Positions 50,914 to 60,162 of a stretch of DNA of 64,000 bases are shown here, one piece after another. The DNA lies in NCBI GenBank assembly GCA_963704505.1, contig OY969912.1:1612001-1676000 (forward strand), given 5' to 3'. Every line of letters starts with the position of its first letter. Position 1 is the first letter of the stretch. This stretch comes from VRUE01 sp963704505 (GTDB lineage Bacteria > Actinomycetota > Thermoleophilia > Solirubrobacterales > 70-9). The notes under the pieces were generated by a model. The model did no database searches. It was not told the origin of the DNA and saw only the letters and a list, made by a program, of their open reading frames with translations. Position numbers and translations under genes: made by a program.

Positions 50914-52192
50914 CGGAGAGATTCCCGACAGCTTCCAGTCCGCGCCCCTCGCCGAGGTCGATCCGCAGATCGCCGGCGTTCTCGAGGGCGAGCTGCGCCG
51001 TCAGCAAGGAACTCTAGAGATGATCGCTTCGGAGAACTTCGTCCCGCAGGCGGTGCTCGAAGCGGTCGGCTCGGTGCTCACCAACAAGTACGCCGAGGGC
51101 TACCCCGGCCGCCGCTATTACGGCGGCTGCGAGGAGGTCGACGTCGCCGAGGAATTGGCGATCGAGCGGGCCAAGGACCTCTTCGGCGCCGAGCACGCCA
51201 ACGTCCAGGCGCACGCCGGCGCCCAGGCCAACAACGCCGCCTACATGGCGTTGATCGAACCGGGCGACACGATCCTCGGGCTGGCGCTCGACCACGGCGG
51301 CCACCTCAGCCACGGGATGAAACTGAACGTCTCCGGCAAGCTCTACAACCCGGTCGCCTACCACGTGCGGCGCGAGGACATGCTCGTCGACATGGAGGAG
51401 GTCGCCGCCCTCGCCGAGGAGCACAAGCCCGCCGTCATCGTCGCCGGCTGGTCGGCTTATCCCCGCCAGCTGGACTTCGCCGCCTTCCGTGAGATCGCCG
51501 ATTCGGTGGGAGCCAAGCTGATGGTCGACATGGCCCACTTCGCCGGCCTCGTCGCCGCCGGGGAGCACCCCAACCCGGTGCCGTACGCGGACGTCGTCAC
51601 GACGACGATCCACAAGACCCTCTGCGGGCCGCGCAGCGGCATGATCCTGTGCCGCGAGGAACACGCCAAAGCGATCGACAAGGCGATCTTCCCGGGCCAG
51701 CAGGGGGGGCCGCTGATGCACACGATCGCCGCCAAGGCCGTCGCCCTCCACATCGCCGAGAGCGAGCCTTTCCGCACCCGGCAGCGGCAGACCATTGCCA
51801 ATGCACAGGCCTTCGCGGCGGCGCTCGAGGAGGGTGGAGTCCCGGTCCTCACCGGCGGCACCGACGTTCACCTCGTGCTGGTCGACCTGACCCCGTCGGG
51901 GCTCGGCGGCCAGGAGGCCGAGGACAGGCTGGATGACGTCGGGATCACGGTCAACCGCAACGCGATTCCATTCGACACCCGCAAACCGATGGACCCCTCC
52001 GGCCTGCGGATCGGCACCCCGGCGCTGACCACCCGCGGATTGGTCGAGGACGACATGCGCGAGATCGCCGAGGTGATCGTGGTCGCCCTCGGAGACGACT
52101 TCGAGGGCCAGAAGGCCGCCCTGTCCGACAGGACCAAGGCGCTGATGGATCGATACCCGCTGTACCCGCAGTTGTCGGCCGCCGCGGTCTGA
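50909..52192 (+). CDS. glyA: serine hydroxymethyltransferase, apparent ATC start
   Basis: 427 residues from ATC 50909. The conserved N-terminus (APLAEVDPQIAGVLEGELRRQQGTLEMIASENFV) is in frame but no ATG, GTG or TTG precedes it; ATG 51020 would delete ~37 conserved residues. TATCGT with a 7-nt gap precedes ATC. The rest is canonical: NKYAEGYPGRRYYGGCE, VDMAHFAGLVAAG, and the PLP Lys in TTTIHKTLCGPRSG. It interconverts serine and glycine and supplies one-carbon units on tetrahydrofolate. The 345-bp gap that follows is filled with structured elements 2 and 3. Confidence 0.93.
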   Translation: MIGEIPDSFQSAPLAEVDPQIAGVLEGELRRQQGTLEMIASENFVPQAVLEAVGSVLTNKYAEGYPGRRYYGGCEEVDVAEELAIERAKDLFGAEHANVQAHAGAQANNAAYMALIEPGDTILGLALDHGGHLSHGMKLNVSGKLYNPVAYHVRREDMLVDMEEVAALAEEHKPAVIVAGWSAYPRQLDFAAFREIADSVGAKLMVDMAHFAGLVAAGEHPNPVPYADVVTTTIHKTLCGPRSGMILCREEHAKAIDKAIFPGQQGGPLMHTIAAKAVALHIAESEPFRTRQRQTIANAQAFAAALEEGGVPVLTGGTDVHLVLVDLTPSGLGGQEAEDRLDDVGITVNRNAIPFDTRKPMDPSGLRIGTPALTTRGLVEDDMREIAEVIVVALGDDFEGQKAALSDRTKALMDRYPLYPQLSAAAV

Positions 52193-52201
52193 CGCTGGGA
52201 T

Positions 52202-52323
52202 GCGGTGCGGCGGGGTGCCCCCGTTGCCCTACGCGCTGCTCCGGGCGCCGGGACATCCCGCAGCTCAGTTCGATGTCTTGCCCTCCACAGCCTTCGGGCT
52301 GCCGGGTCCACCCGCCGCACCGC
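52202..52323 (+). repeat. hypervariable-stem structured element 2, 3' of glyA
   Basis: Perfect 13-bp arms GCGGTGCGGCGGG / CCCGCCGCACCGC begin 9 bp after the glyA stop. The core has GCTCCGGGCGCCGGGAC, later TGCCCTCCACAG and a hairpin CAGCC-TTCG-GGCTG. The same core motifs are in elements 1 and 3. Between this element and element 3 are two more hairpins (GAGCTG..CAGCTC and CTCACG..CGTGAG). The gap 52193-52537 holds no gene. Confidence 0.7.
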
Positions 52324-52390
52324 CACTCGAGCGGCACCGTCGCGCTCACGGGAGCTGTGCGTAGTCGCAGCTCACGGCGCTTCGTGAGTC

Positions 52391-52507
52391 GGGTCGGGGG
52401 TGGACTCCCGCCGCTCGTAGGTTGTGGAGCCGAAGGCTTGTCCCGATCGCAGCTTTCGTCCCGGCCGGCGGAGCAGCGCGAAGGGCCAGGGAGGGTACCC
52501 CCGACCC
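52391..52507 (-). repeat. hypervariable-stem structured element 3, inverted partner of element 2
   Basis: Arms GGGTCGGGGGT / ACCCCCGACCC (11 bp) with a further CTCCC/GGGAG pair inside. Read on the minus strand the core shows GCGCTGCTCCG, CCGGGACGAAAGC and the hairpin AGCC-TTC-GGCT. It is thus a diverged inverted copy of the element 1/2 family with different arms. Confidence 0.6.
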
Positions 52508-52537
52508 CGACCCCTCGATACGCCAACATGCCGCGCC

Positions 52538-53554
52538 ATGAAGGTATGGGTCGATTGCACGGCCGCCGCGCACCCGCTGGTCTTGAAGCCGATCGTCGAT
52601 CGGTTGGAGGCGCGCGGGGATGACGTATTCATCACTGCCCGCGAGTACGGGCAGACGGAGGGAATTCTCGAGCGGCTGGGGATGCCGTACACCGCCGTCG
52701 GCGAGCACGGCGGTGCCTCGGCGGCGGGCAAGGCGTGGGCGCTGGCGGGACGATCGGCGCGACTGTCGCGGGTCGTCTGGCGAAGGCAGCCCGATCTCGC
52801 GATCGCCCACGGCTCGGTCGACCTCGCGGTCGTCTGCTCGCTCTTCAAGATCCCCTCGGCGCAGCTGCAGGACTACGAGTTCGCCGGGATGCAGAGGCGG
52901 ATCAGCTTTCGGGTCGCGCGGCGGGTGCTGGTCCCCGACTCGATCCCGCTCGAGAGGCTGGAGCGGATCGGGGCCAAGGAGCGCAAGCTGGTCCGCTACC
53001 CGGGGCTGAAGGAGGAGTACTACCTCGCCGGCTTCGAGCCCGACCCGGGGATCCTCGAGGAGCTTGGGCTCGATCGCGAGAAGGTCCTCGTCGTCGTCCG
53101 CCCGCCCCCCGAGACCTCCGAGTACCACGCCCGCAACGACGTATACGGCGAGGTGATCGCGCGTCTGGCCGGCGAGACGGGAGTGCAGGCGGTGATCGTG
53201 CCCCGCACCGAGCGCCAGGGCGCCGAGGCGCGCGGAATCGGTGCCGCGAACCTGATCGTTCCCGAGCGGGCCATCGACGCGCAGAGCCTGATCGCCTTCG
53301 CCGACCTGGTGGTCAGCGCCGGCGGCACGATGAATCGCGAGGCGGTCGCCCTCGGCACGCCCGTGTATACGACCTTCGCCGGCAAGATGGGAGGAGTCGA
53401 CGAGGCCCTGATCGCCGAAGGCCGCCTGCGGGTGTTGGACGACGTCGAAGGCCTGGAGCTGCGCAAGCGCGACGCGCCGGTGGGGCTCCTCCACCCGCGG
53501 GATCCGGAGCTTCTGGTCGACGGTGTGCTCGGCGCTGTCGAGGGCGTCGACTAG
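52538..53554 (+). CDS. DUF354 family protein (glycosyltransferase-like)
   Basis: 338 residues from ATG 52538; longer frames run back through structured element 3. N-terminal VWVDCTAAAHPLVLKPIVDRLEARGDDVFITAREYGQTEGIL is the DUF354 signature. The GT-B-like C-terminal half has VLVVVRPPPETSEYH and DLVVSAGGTMNREAVALGTPVYTTFAGKMGGVDEALI. Family members sit in cell-envelope polysaccharide loci and are predicted UDP-sugar-using enzymes, but activity is not established. It is followed closely by the WecA-like gene, consistent with cell-wall glycan synthesis. Confidence 0.85.
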   Translation: MKVWVDCTAAAHPLVLKPIVDRLEARGDDVFITAREYGQTEGILERLGMPYTAVGEHGGASAAGKAWALAGRSARLSRVVWRRQPDLAIAHGSVDLAVVCSLFKIPSAQLQDYEFAGMQRRISFRVARRVLVPDSIPLERLERIGAKERKLVRYPGLKEEYYLAGFEPDPGILEELGLDREKVLVVVRPPPETSEYHARNDVYGEVIARLAGETGVQAVIVPRTERQGAEARGIGAANLIVPERAIDAQSLIAFADLVVSAGGTMNREAVALGTPVYTTFAGKMGGVDEALIAEGRLRVLDDVEGLELRKRDAPVGLLHPRDPELLVDGVLGAVEGVD

Positions 53555-53591
53555 GCTGACCCGGCCCATTTTTCCCGTCCGGGCGACGCCA

Positions 53592-54716
53592 ATGGCCCCG
53601 ACGACCACCGATGCAATCCTCGCATTCGTCGCCGCAGCCGCGATCGCCTGGCTGCTGGTTCCGTACGCCGAGCGGCTCGCTTACCGGATCGGGGCGATCG
53701 ACCCGCCGAAGGAGCGCGGCCTGCACGACACGCCGATGCCGCGCCTATCCGGGCTGGCGATTTTCGTCGCGGTCGAGATCACCGGCTGGATCTGGCTGCC
53801 CTCCGACGGCGAGAGCCGCTCGATCCTGCTGGGCGCGGCGGCGATCGCCGCGGTCGGCGTCCTCGACGACGTGCGCGGGCTGCCGCCGCTGCCGAAGCTG
53901 CTCGGCCAGATCGCCGCGGCGACGATCCCGGTGGTCGCCGGCGTCCGCGTCGAAAACCTGACCCTGCCCTTCATCGGCGGCTTCGAGCTCGGTTGGCTCG
54001 CCTACCCGCTGACCGTGCTCGGCATCGTCGCCGTGATCAACGTGATCAATTTCATCGACGGCATCGACGGCCTGGCGGCCGGTGTCTGCACGATCGCCGC
54101 GATCGCCCTGGCGGTGATCGCCCTCTCGCTCGAACGCAACGCCGCCGGGGTGCTCGCCGCGCTGACCGCGGGCGGGGCGCTCGGCTTTCTGCGCCACGGG
54201 TTCCCGCCGGCCTCGAGCTTCATGGGGGACACCGGCTCCAACCTGCTCGGCTACCTGCTCGCCACCGCCTCGGTGCAGGGCGCGCTAAAGACGAACGCCG
54301 TCGTCGCCCTCGTCTTCCCGCTGGTGGTGCTGGCGGTGCCGATCCTCGACACCGGCTTCGTCGTCGCCAAGCGGCTCAAATATCGCCAGCCGATCTACCA
54401 GGCCGACAGCTGGCACTTTCACCACCGGATGGCGAACATCGGCTTCAGCCAGCGGCGCACGCTCGCCTACCTCTACGGCTGGACGCTGGTGCTCGCGGGC
54501 CTGGCCCTGGCCCTGCGCTTCGTCCCCTACAGCGACGACCACGGCCACTTCGACGCGCTCTGGACCGCGGTCATGGTCGCCTTCGGGATCGCCGCAGTCG
54601 CCGCCAGCATTTACTTGATCTACGTGCTCGAGATTCTCAAGTTGAGGAGGGGGAAGCTCAACCCCGAGACCGGCGAGTTCGAGGCCCTGGACCTGAAAAA
54701 GACCCCGGAGGGGTAG
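53592..54716 (+). CDS. WecA/TagO-like undecaprenyl-phosphate sugar-1-phosphate transferase
   Basis: 374 residues from ATG 53592, with about eleven membrane helices. MraY/WecA superfamily motifs: KERGLHDTPMPRLSGLAIF, VGVLDDVRGLPPLPKL, NFIDGIDGLAAG, FMGDTGSNLLGY, and the WecA-type carbohydrate motif DSWHFHHRM. It moves a sugar-1-phosphate (probably GlcNAc-1-P) from a UDP-sugar to undecaprenyl phosphate, starting wall-polymer or arabinogalactan-type synthesis. A TAGGCT hexamer overlapping the previous stop (53552-53557) may be its promoter. It sits ahead of the atp operon, as in mycobacteria. Confidence 0.92.
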   Translation: MAPTTTDAILAFVAAAAIAWLLVPYAERLAYRIGAIDPPKERGLHDTPMPRLSGLAIFVAVEITGWIWLPSDGESRSILLGAAAIAAVGVLDDVRGLPPLPKLLGQIAAATIPVVAGVRVENLTLPFIGGFELGWLAYPLTVLGIVAVINVINFIDGIDGLAAGVCTIAAIALAVIALSLERNAAGVLAALTAGGALGFLRHGFPPASSFMGDTGSNLLGYLLATASVQGALKTNAVVALVFPLVVLAVPILDTGFVVAKRLKYRQPIYQADSWHFHHRMANIGFSQRRTLAYLYGWTLVLAGLALALRFVPYSDDHGHFDALWTAVMVAFGIAAVAASIYLIYVLEILKLRRGKLNPETGEFEALDLKKTPEG

Positions 54717-54734
54717 TGTCAACCCTCACGAAGT

Positions 54735-54811
54735 GGCTTGGTAAAGCCAATATCCGGACCTTTCGGATATAGTCGCTTATCCGCCCGATCCACCTGAGAC
54801 GGGCGGATTTT
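54735..54811 (+). terminator. three tandem hairpins ending in T4 just before the first atp-operon gene
   Basis: Hairpins GGCTT-GGTA-AAGCC (54735-54748), ATATCCG-N7-CGGATAT (54750-54770) and ATCCGCCCG-N12-CGGGCGGAT (54779-54808). The last runs into TTTT, and the ATG at 54812 follows at once. It could be the terminator for the WecA-like gene. Alternatively, since it abuts the first codon with no ribosome site between, it could be an attenuator or translational control of the atp operon. Confidence 0.6.
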
Positions 54812-55189
54812 ATGTCTCCTCCCAAGTACGTCGACCTACTGGTCCTGGTGGCCGCGCTCGCGGTTTTCATCGCCTTTGGCCTTCCGATGCTCGGTTACGC
54901 GGCAGCCGCCGCGGCATGGCTGGCGCAGCGCGGAATCCAGGTGCTCGCGAACCGCAAGGCGGCGATCGAACTCGCCGCCGGTGAGCGTCAGCGGGCGATG
55001 GCTACGGTCGCCGGCTCGACCCTCGCCCGGGTCTGGCTGATGGCGACGGTCGTCCTCGTGGTCGGGCTGCTGGGGAAGAGCGAGGACGGGCTCGCCGCCG
55101 CAGTCCTGCTCGCCGCCCTGTTCTCGATCTCCTTCGCCGCCCAGGGCCTGATCCACCTGCTCGAGCCGGAAGGCGGAAAGCCGGCATGA
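54812..55189 (+). CDS. small membrane protein in AtpI position
   Basis: 125 residues with four hydrophobic segments (about 8-25, 27-42, 70-88, 92-112). It sits directly before atpB and overlaps it by 4 nt (ATGA), the place of atpI/UncI-type genes that help assemble the c-ring or import Mg2+. Sequence is too divergent to confirm the family. No Shine-Dalgarno is visible because the hairpin array ends at the start codon. Confidence 0.65.
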   Translation: MSPPKYVDLLVLVAALAVFIAFGLPMLGYAAAAAAWLAQRGIQVLANRKAAIELAAGERQRAMATVAGSTLARVWLMATVVLVVGLLGKSEDGLAAAVLLAALFSISFAAQGLIHLLEPEGGKPA

Positions 55190-56094
55190 AGACGAAAACC
55201 AAGGTCCTGATCGGAATCGGCGGCTACCTCGCTCTCGCGATCCTGATGTTGCTGATCTTCGGCAACGACGGTAAGAACGAAGAGTTCAAGCCCCAGAACG
55301 AGTTCAAACTCGAACCGTGGGTCTCGATCCACCTCGGCAGTCTCGACCTCAGCATCAACAAGGCGGTCCTCTACCTCGTCCTGGCCAGCGGCCTGACGAT
55401 CGCGGCGATGGTCTGGGTCGCGCGCAAGATGACCCAGAAGCCGAACCGGGTGCAGACCGCGGTCGAGGTCGCCTACGACCTGACCAAGAACACGATCACC
55501 GGAGGCAGCCTGGAGGGCAAAACCGCGATCCGCTGGTTCCCGTTCCTCGCCACCCTCTTCTTCTGGATCTGGTTCTCGAACATGATCGGCTTCCTGCCGC
55601 TGCCGACCAACACCGAGCACACCTTCAGCGTTGCCGGCGTCGAAATCCCGTCCTTCGCGATCTACGCGGCGACCGCCAACATCGCGATCCCGCTGGTGTT
55701 GACGCTGGTCGTCTGGCTCAGCTACCACGTCGAAGGGATCCGCTCCAAGGGCTTCGTCCCCTACTTCGCGAGCTGGCTGCCCCCGGGCCTGGAGGACATG
55801 CACCCGATCGGCAAGGCGGCGATCTTCGTGATCGAGGTGATCTCCCACTTCGTCAGGGTGATCTCGCTCTCGGTCAGGCTCTTCGCCAACATCCTCGCCG
55901 GCCACCTTCTGCTTCTCTTCATGGGAGGCGGGCTCGCGGTCCTGCTCGGGATCGCGGCACTCGGCGCGCTCACCTTCCCGCTCGCCTTCGCCTTCTTCAT
56001 CTTCGAGGTGGGCCTCGTCGCCACCCTGCAGGCATTTATCTTCTCCACGCTCAGCGCTATCTACATTGGCGGAGCCACCTCCGCCAGCCACTAG
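55186..56094 (+). CDS. atpB: F1Fo ATP synthase subunit a
   Basis: 302 residues. A hydrophobic N-terminal helix, a hydrophilic loop, then four or five helices. The essential Arg is in VISLSVRLFANILAGHLLL, and the last helix carries FPLAFAFFIFEVGLVATLQAFIFSTLSAIYI. It forms the proton half-channels against the c-ring. The N-terminal ~60 residues (KNEEFKPQNEFKLEPWVSIHL) match actinobacterial forms. The atp gene order is B-E-F-H-A-G-D-C on one strand. Confidence 0.95.
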   Translation: MKTKTKVLIGIGGYLALAILMLLIFGNDGKNEEFKPQNEFKLEPWVSIHLGSLDLSINKAVLYLVLASGLTIAAMVWVARKMTQKPNRVQTAVEVAYDLTKNTITGGSLEGKTAIRWFPFLATLFFWIWFSNMIGFLPLPTNTEHTFSVAGVEIPSFAIYAATANIAIPLVLTLVVWLSYHVEGIRSKGFVPYFASWLPPGLEDMHPIGKAAIFVIEVISHFVRVISLSVRLFANILAGHLLLLFMGGGLAVLLGIAALGALTFPLAFAFFIFEVGLVATLQAFIFSTLSAIYIGGATSASH

Positions 56095-56111
56095 AAAAGG
56101 AGTCAAACTCG

Positions 56112-56384
56112 ATGGATCTCACGTCTCTACCGCTCGCCGAGGTCACCGATGAAGGTGTCAAAGGCGCGGGCAAAGCGATCGCCCTCGGCGTCGGCGCCGG
56201 GCTCGGCTCGATCGGTGCCGGCATCGGCGTCGGTTTCATCTTCGGCAAGGAGATCGAGTCGGTCGCCCGCCAGCCCGAGATGAAAAGCGAGCTGGAAAGC
56301 ATCCGCTGGCTCGGCTTCGCCCTCACCGAGGCCGTCGCCTTCTACACGTTCATCTTCGGCCTGATCGCCTTCTTCCTCTCGTAA
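56112..56384 (+). CDS. atpE: F1Fo ATP synthase subunit c
   Basis: 90 residues, two helices. Helix 1 has the glycine-rich packing pattern GAGLGSIGAGIGVGFIFG. The loop is KEIESVARQPE, the conserved RQP contact to F1. Helix 2 carries the ion-binding Glu73 in FALTEAVAFYTF. Neither Gln in helix 1 nor Ser/Thr after Glu73 is present, so the ring should be proton- and not sodium-coupled. Confidence 0.96.
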   Translation: MDLTSLPLAEVTDEGVKGAGKAIALGVGAGLGSIGAGIGVGFIFGKEIESVARQPEMKSELESIRWLGFALTEAVAFYTFIFGLIAFFLS

Positions 56385-56388
56385 GAGC

Positions 56389-56976
56389 ATGGAGGTACTC
56401 GGACACATAACCGCGCTGCTCCCGCTCGCCGCTGAGGAAACCAGCGAATCGGGCGGCAGCTTCCTGGTCTCACCGGGCCTCGGCCTGATGATCTGGACGC
56501 TGGTGCTCTTCCTGTTCACGATGTGGGTGCTCAGCAAGGTCGCGTTCCCGAAAATCCAGGAGGCGCTCGACAAGCGGGCAAAAGTCATCGGCGAGTCGAT
56601 CGAGGCCGCCGAAAGGCAGCGCAAGGAGTCCGACGAGCTGCTCGAGGAGTACCGCAAGAGGCTCACCGAGGCGCGTGAGCAGGCTGACGACATCATGGCC
56701 AGGGCGCGCAAGGCCGCGGAGACCGCCGAGGCGGAGGCCGCGGCGGCGGGCCGGGAGAAACGCGAGGAGCTGGTCGACGCGGCAAAGCGCGACATCGAGG
56801 CAGAGACTCGTCGCTCGCTCCAGCAGATCCGCAAGGAGGTCGCTGACCTGACCGTCCTGGCAACCGAGAAAGTCACCCGCAAGTCGCTCAACGCCGACGA
56901 CCAGCAGCGTCTGGTCGAGGAGGCGCTCAGCGAGGTCGACTTCAGCAGTCTCTCGGCGGAGGACTCGAGGAACTGA
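56389..56976 (+). CDS. atpF: F1Fo ATP synthase subunit b
   Basis: 195 residues. One membrane helix near 30-52 (LGLMIWTLVLFLFTMWVLSKVAF) is followed by a long charged coiled coil (EAAERQRKESDELLEEYRKRLTEAREQAD...), the peripheral stalk. Starts 4 nt after atpE. The TGA overlaps the atpH ATG (TGATG). Unlike mycobacteria there is no fused b-delta gene; delta is separate. Confidence 0.94.
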   Translation: MEVLGHITALLPLAAEETSESGGSFLVSPGLGLMIWTLVLFLFTMWVLSKVAFPKIQEALDKRAKVIGESIEAAERQRKESDELLEEYRKRLTEAREQADDIMARARKAAETAEAEAAAAGREKREELVDAAKRDIEAETRRSLQQIRKEVADLTVLATEKVTRKSLNADDQQRLVEEALSEVDFSSLSAEDSRN

Positions 56977-57509
56977 TGGCAGATGCGGCACGCGTATACG
57001 CCGAGGCGCTCTTCGAGGTGGCGAAGGAGAAGGGCAAGCTCGACGCGATCGGCGAGGAGCTGGACCAGTTCGTCGCCGCGATCGATCGCGACCGCGACCT
57101 CCAGGTCTTCTTCTTCAGCCCTTACTTCTCCTCGGCGGAGAAGATCGAGGGGCTGAAGCGGGCGGTGAGCGGCGCCGACGAGGAGTTCGTCAACTTCCTC
57201 GAGCTGCTGATCGAGAAGCACCGCATGCCCGACGTCTTTCACATCCGCAACAGGTTCGAGCAGCTTTGGAAGCAGGAGAACAAACGCCTCGACGTGACCG
57301 TCACCAGTGCGGTCGAGCTCGACCGCGCGGTGGTCGAGAAAGTCGGGTCGGAGGTCGAGCGGCAGACCGGTCAGAAGGTCGAGCTCGCGAGCCGCGTCGA
57401 CGAGGGAATCCTCGGCGGCATCATCCTGCAGGTGGGCAACATGGTCCTTGACGCGAGCATCCGCGCTCGCCTGGAGAAACTTCGAAAAAGCGTCGCCCAG
57501 GCGGCGTAG
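56976..57509 (+). CDS. atpH: F1Fo ATP synthase subunit delta
   Basis: 177 residues. N-terminal RVYAEALFEVAKEKGKLDAIGEELDQF helical domain, and C-terminal VERQTGQKVELASRVDEGILGGIILQVGNMVLDASIRARLEKL, the OSCP/delta signature. It joins the peripheral stalk to the top of the alpha-beta hexamer. Coupled to atpF by a one-base overlap. Confidence 0.94.
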   Translation: MADAARVYAEALFEVAKEKGKLDAIGEELDQFVAAIDRDRDLQVFFFSPYFSSAEKIEGLKRAVSGADEEFVNFLELLIEKHRMPDVFHIRNRFEQLWKQENKRLDVTVTSAVELDRAVVEKVGSEVERQTGQKVELASRVDEGILGGIILQVGNMVLDASIRARLEKLRKSVAQAA

Positions 57510-57530
57510 GAAAGGGATAGAGCTAACCCC

Positions 57531-59180
<1,650 letters not shown>

Positions 59181-59205
59181 CCGGCGCGCGAGCGGCACTC
59201 AGCCC

Positions 59206-60129
59206 ATGGCCTCACAGAAGGACGTCAAATCCCGGATCGCGTCGATCAAGAACATCAACAAGATCACGCGCGCGATGGAGATGGTGGCAGCAGCCCGACT
59301 GCGCCGCGCCGAGGAGCGGATCGCGAAACTGCGCCCCTACGCGGAGGGGATGCGGCTGCTGACCCGGCGCGCCGCCGAGCAGGCCGGTGGCCTGCCCAGG
59401 GTCCCGGTTCTGACCGAGCACGAGACGGTCGAGCGGGTCGGCGTCGTCCTGATCACCGGGGACCGCGGGCTCGCCGGGGCCTTCAACACGAACATCATCC
59501 GCGACGGCCTGCGGCTCGGCAAAGACCTTCGCGACGAAGGCGTCTCGGCCGACTACACGGCGGTCGGCCGCAAGGGTGTCTCGGCGCTGAACTTCCGTAA
59601 AAAAGAGATCAGCGGCGAATACACCGGCTTCACCGATCGGCCCGCCTTCGCCAACGCCCGTGAGATCGGCGAGGCGCTGACCGCGCGCTACGTCGACGAG
59701 GAGCTCGACCGGGTCGAGATCGTCTTCAACCGCTACGTCTCGCCCCTGACCCAGCACGTCTGGCGCCAGACACTGCTGCCGCTGCAGAGCGCCGACGTGA
59801 TCGGCGAGGGCGCGGCGGAGGAGGAGAGCGACGACGGGCAGAAGACCGAGATCGAGGAAGCCCACTCGAGGTCGTCTTTCGAATACGAGCCCGACGCCGA
59901 GGAGCTCCTCGCCCAACTTATCCCCGAGTACGTAAACATCTCCGTCTACCGGGCGCTGCTCGAGTCGGCGGCCTCGGAGCTCGGGGCGCGGATGACCGCG
60001 ATGCGCAATGCGGCGGAGAACGCCGAAACGATCATGGACGACCTCACCCTGGAGATGAACCGCGTCAGGCAGGCGGAGATCACCCAGGAGATCCTCGAGG
60101 TTGTCGCCGGCGCCGAGGCGCTCGGTTGA
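59206..60129 (+). CDS. atpG: F1Fo ATP synthase subunit gamma
   Basis: 307 residues. N-terminal helix KDVKSRIASIKNINKITRAMEMVAAARLRRAEE and C-terminal helix MTAMRNAAENAETIMDDLTLEMNRVRQAEITQEILEVVAGAEAL form the rotor coiled coil. The middle Rossmann-like domain is present, with an acidic insertion near 203-215 (AAEEESDDGQKTEIEEAHSRS) before the last helix. Confidence 0.95.
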   Translation: MASQKDVKSRIASIKNINKITRAMEMVAAARLRRAEERIAKLRPYAEGMRLLTRRAAEQAGGLPRVPVLTEHETVERVGVVLITGDRGLAGAFNTNIIRDGLRLGKDLRDEGVSADYTAVGRKGVSALNFRKKEISGEYTGFTDRPAFANAREIGEALTARYVDEELDRVEIVFNRYVSPLTQHVWRQTLLPLQSADVIGEGAAEEESDDGQKTEIEEAHSRSSFEYEPDAEELLAQLIPEYVNISVYRALLESAASELGARMTAMRNAAENAETIMDDLTLEMNRVRQAEITQEILEVVAGAEALG

Positions 60130-60162
60130 TGCCTTCGAATCAAGAGACAAAGGACCGAAAAA

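Noticed and set aside
51020..51022. ATG 51020 as the glyA start
   Set aside because: It would remove about 37 residues conserved in serine hydroxymethyltransferases. The adjacent TCTAGA is inside coding sequence and too close to serve as a promoter for this ATG.
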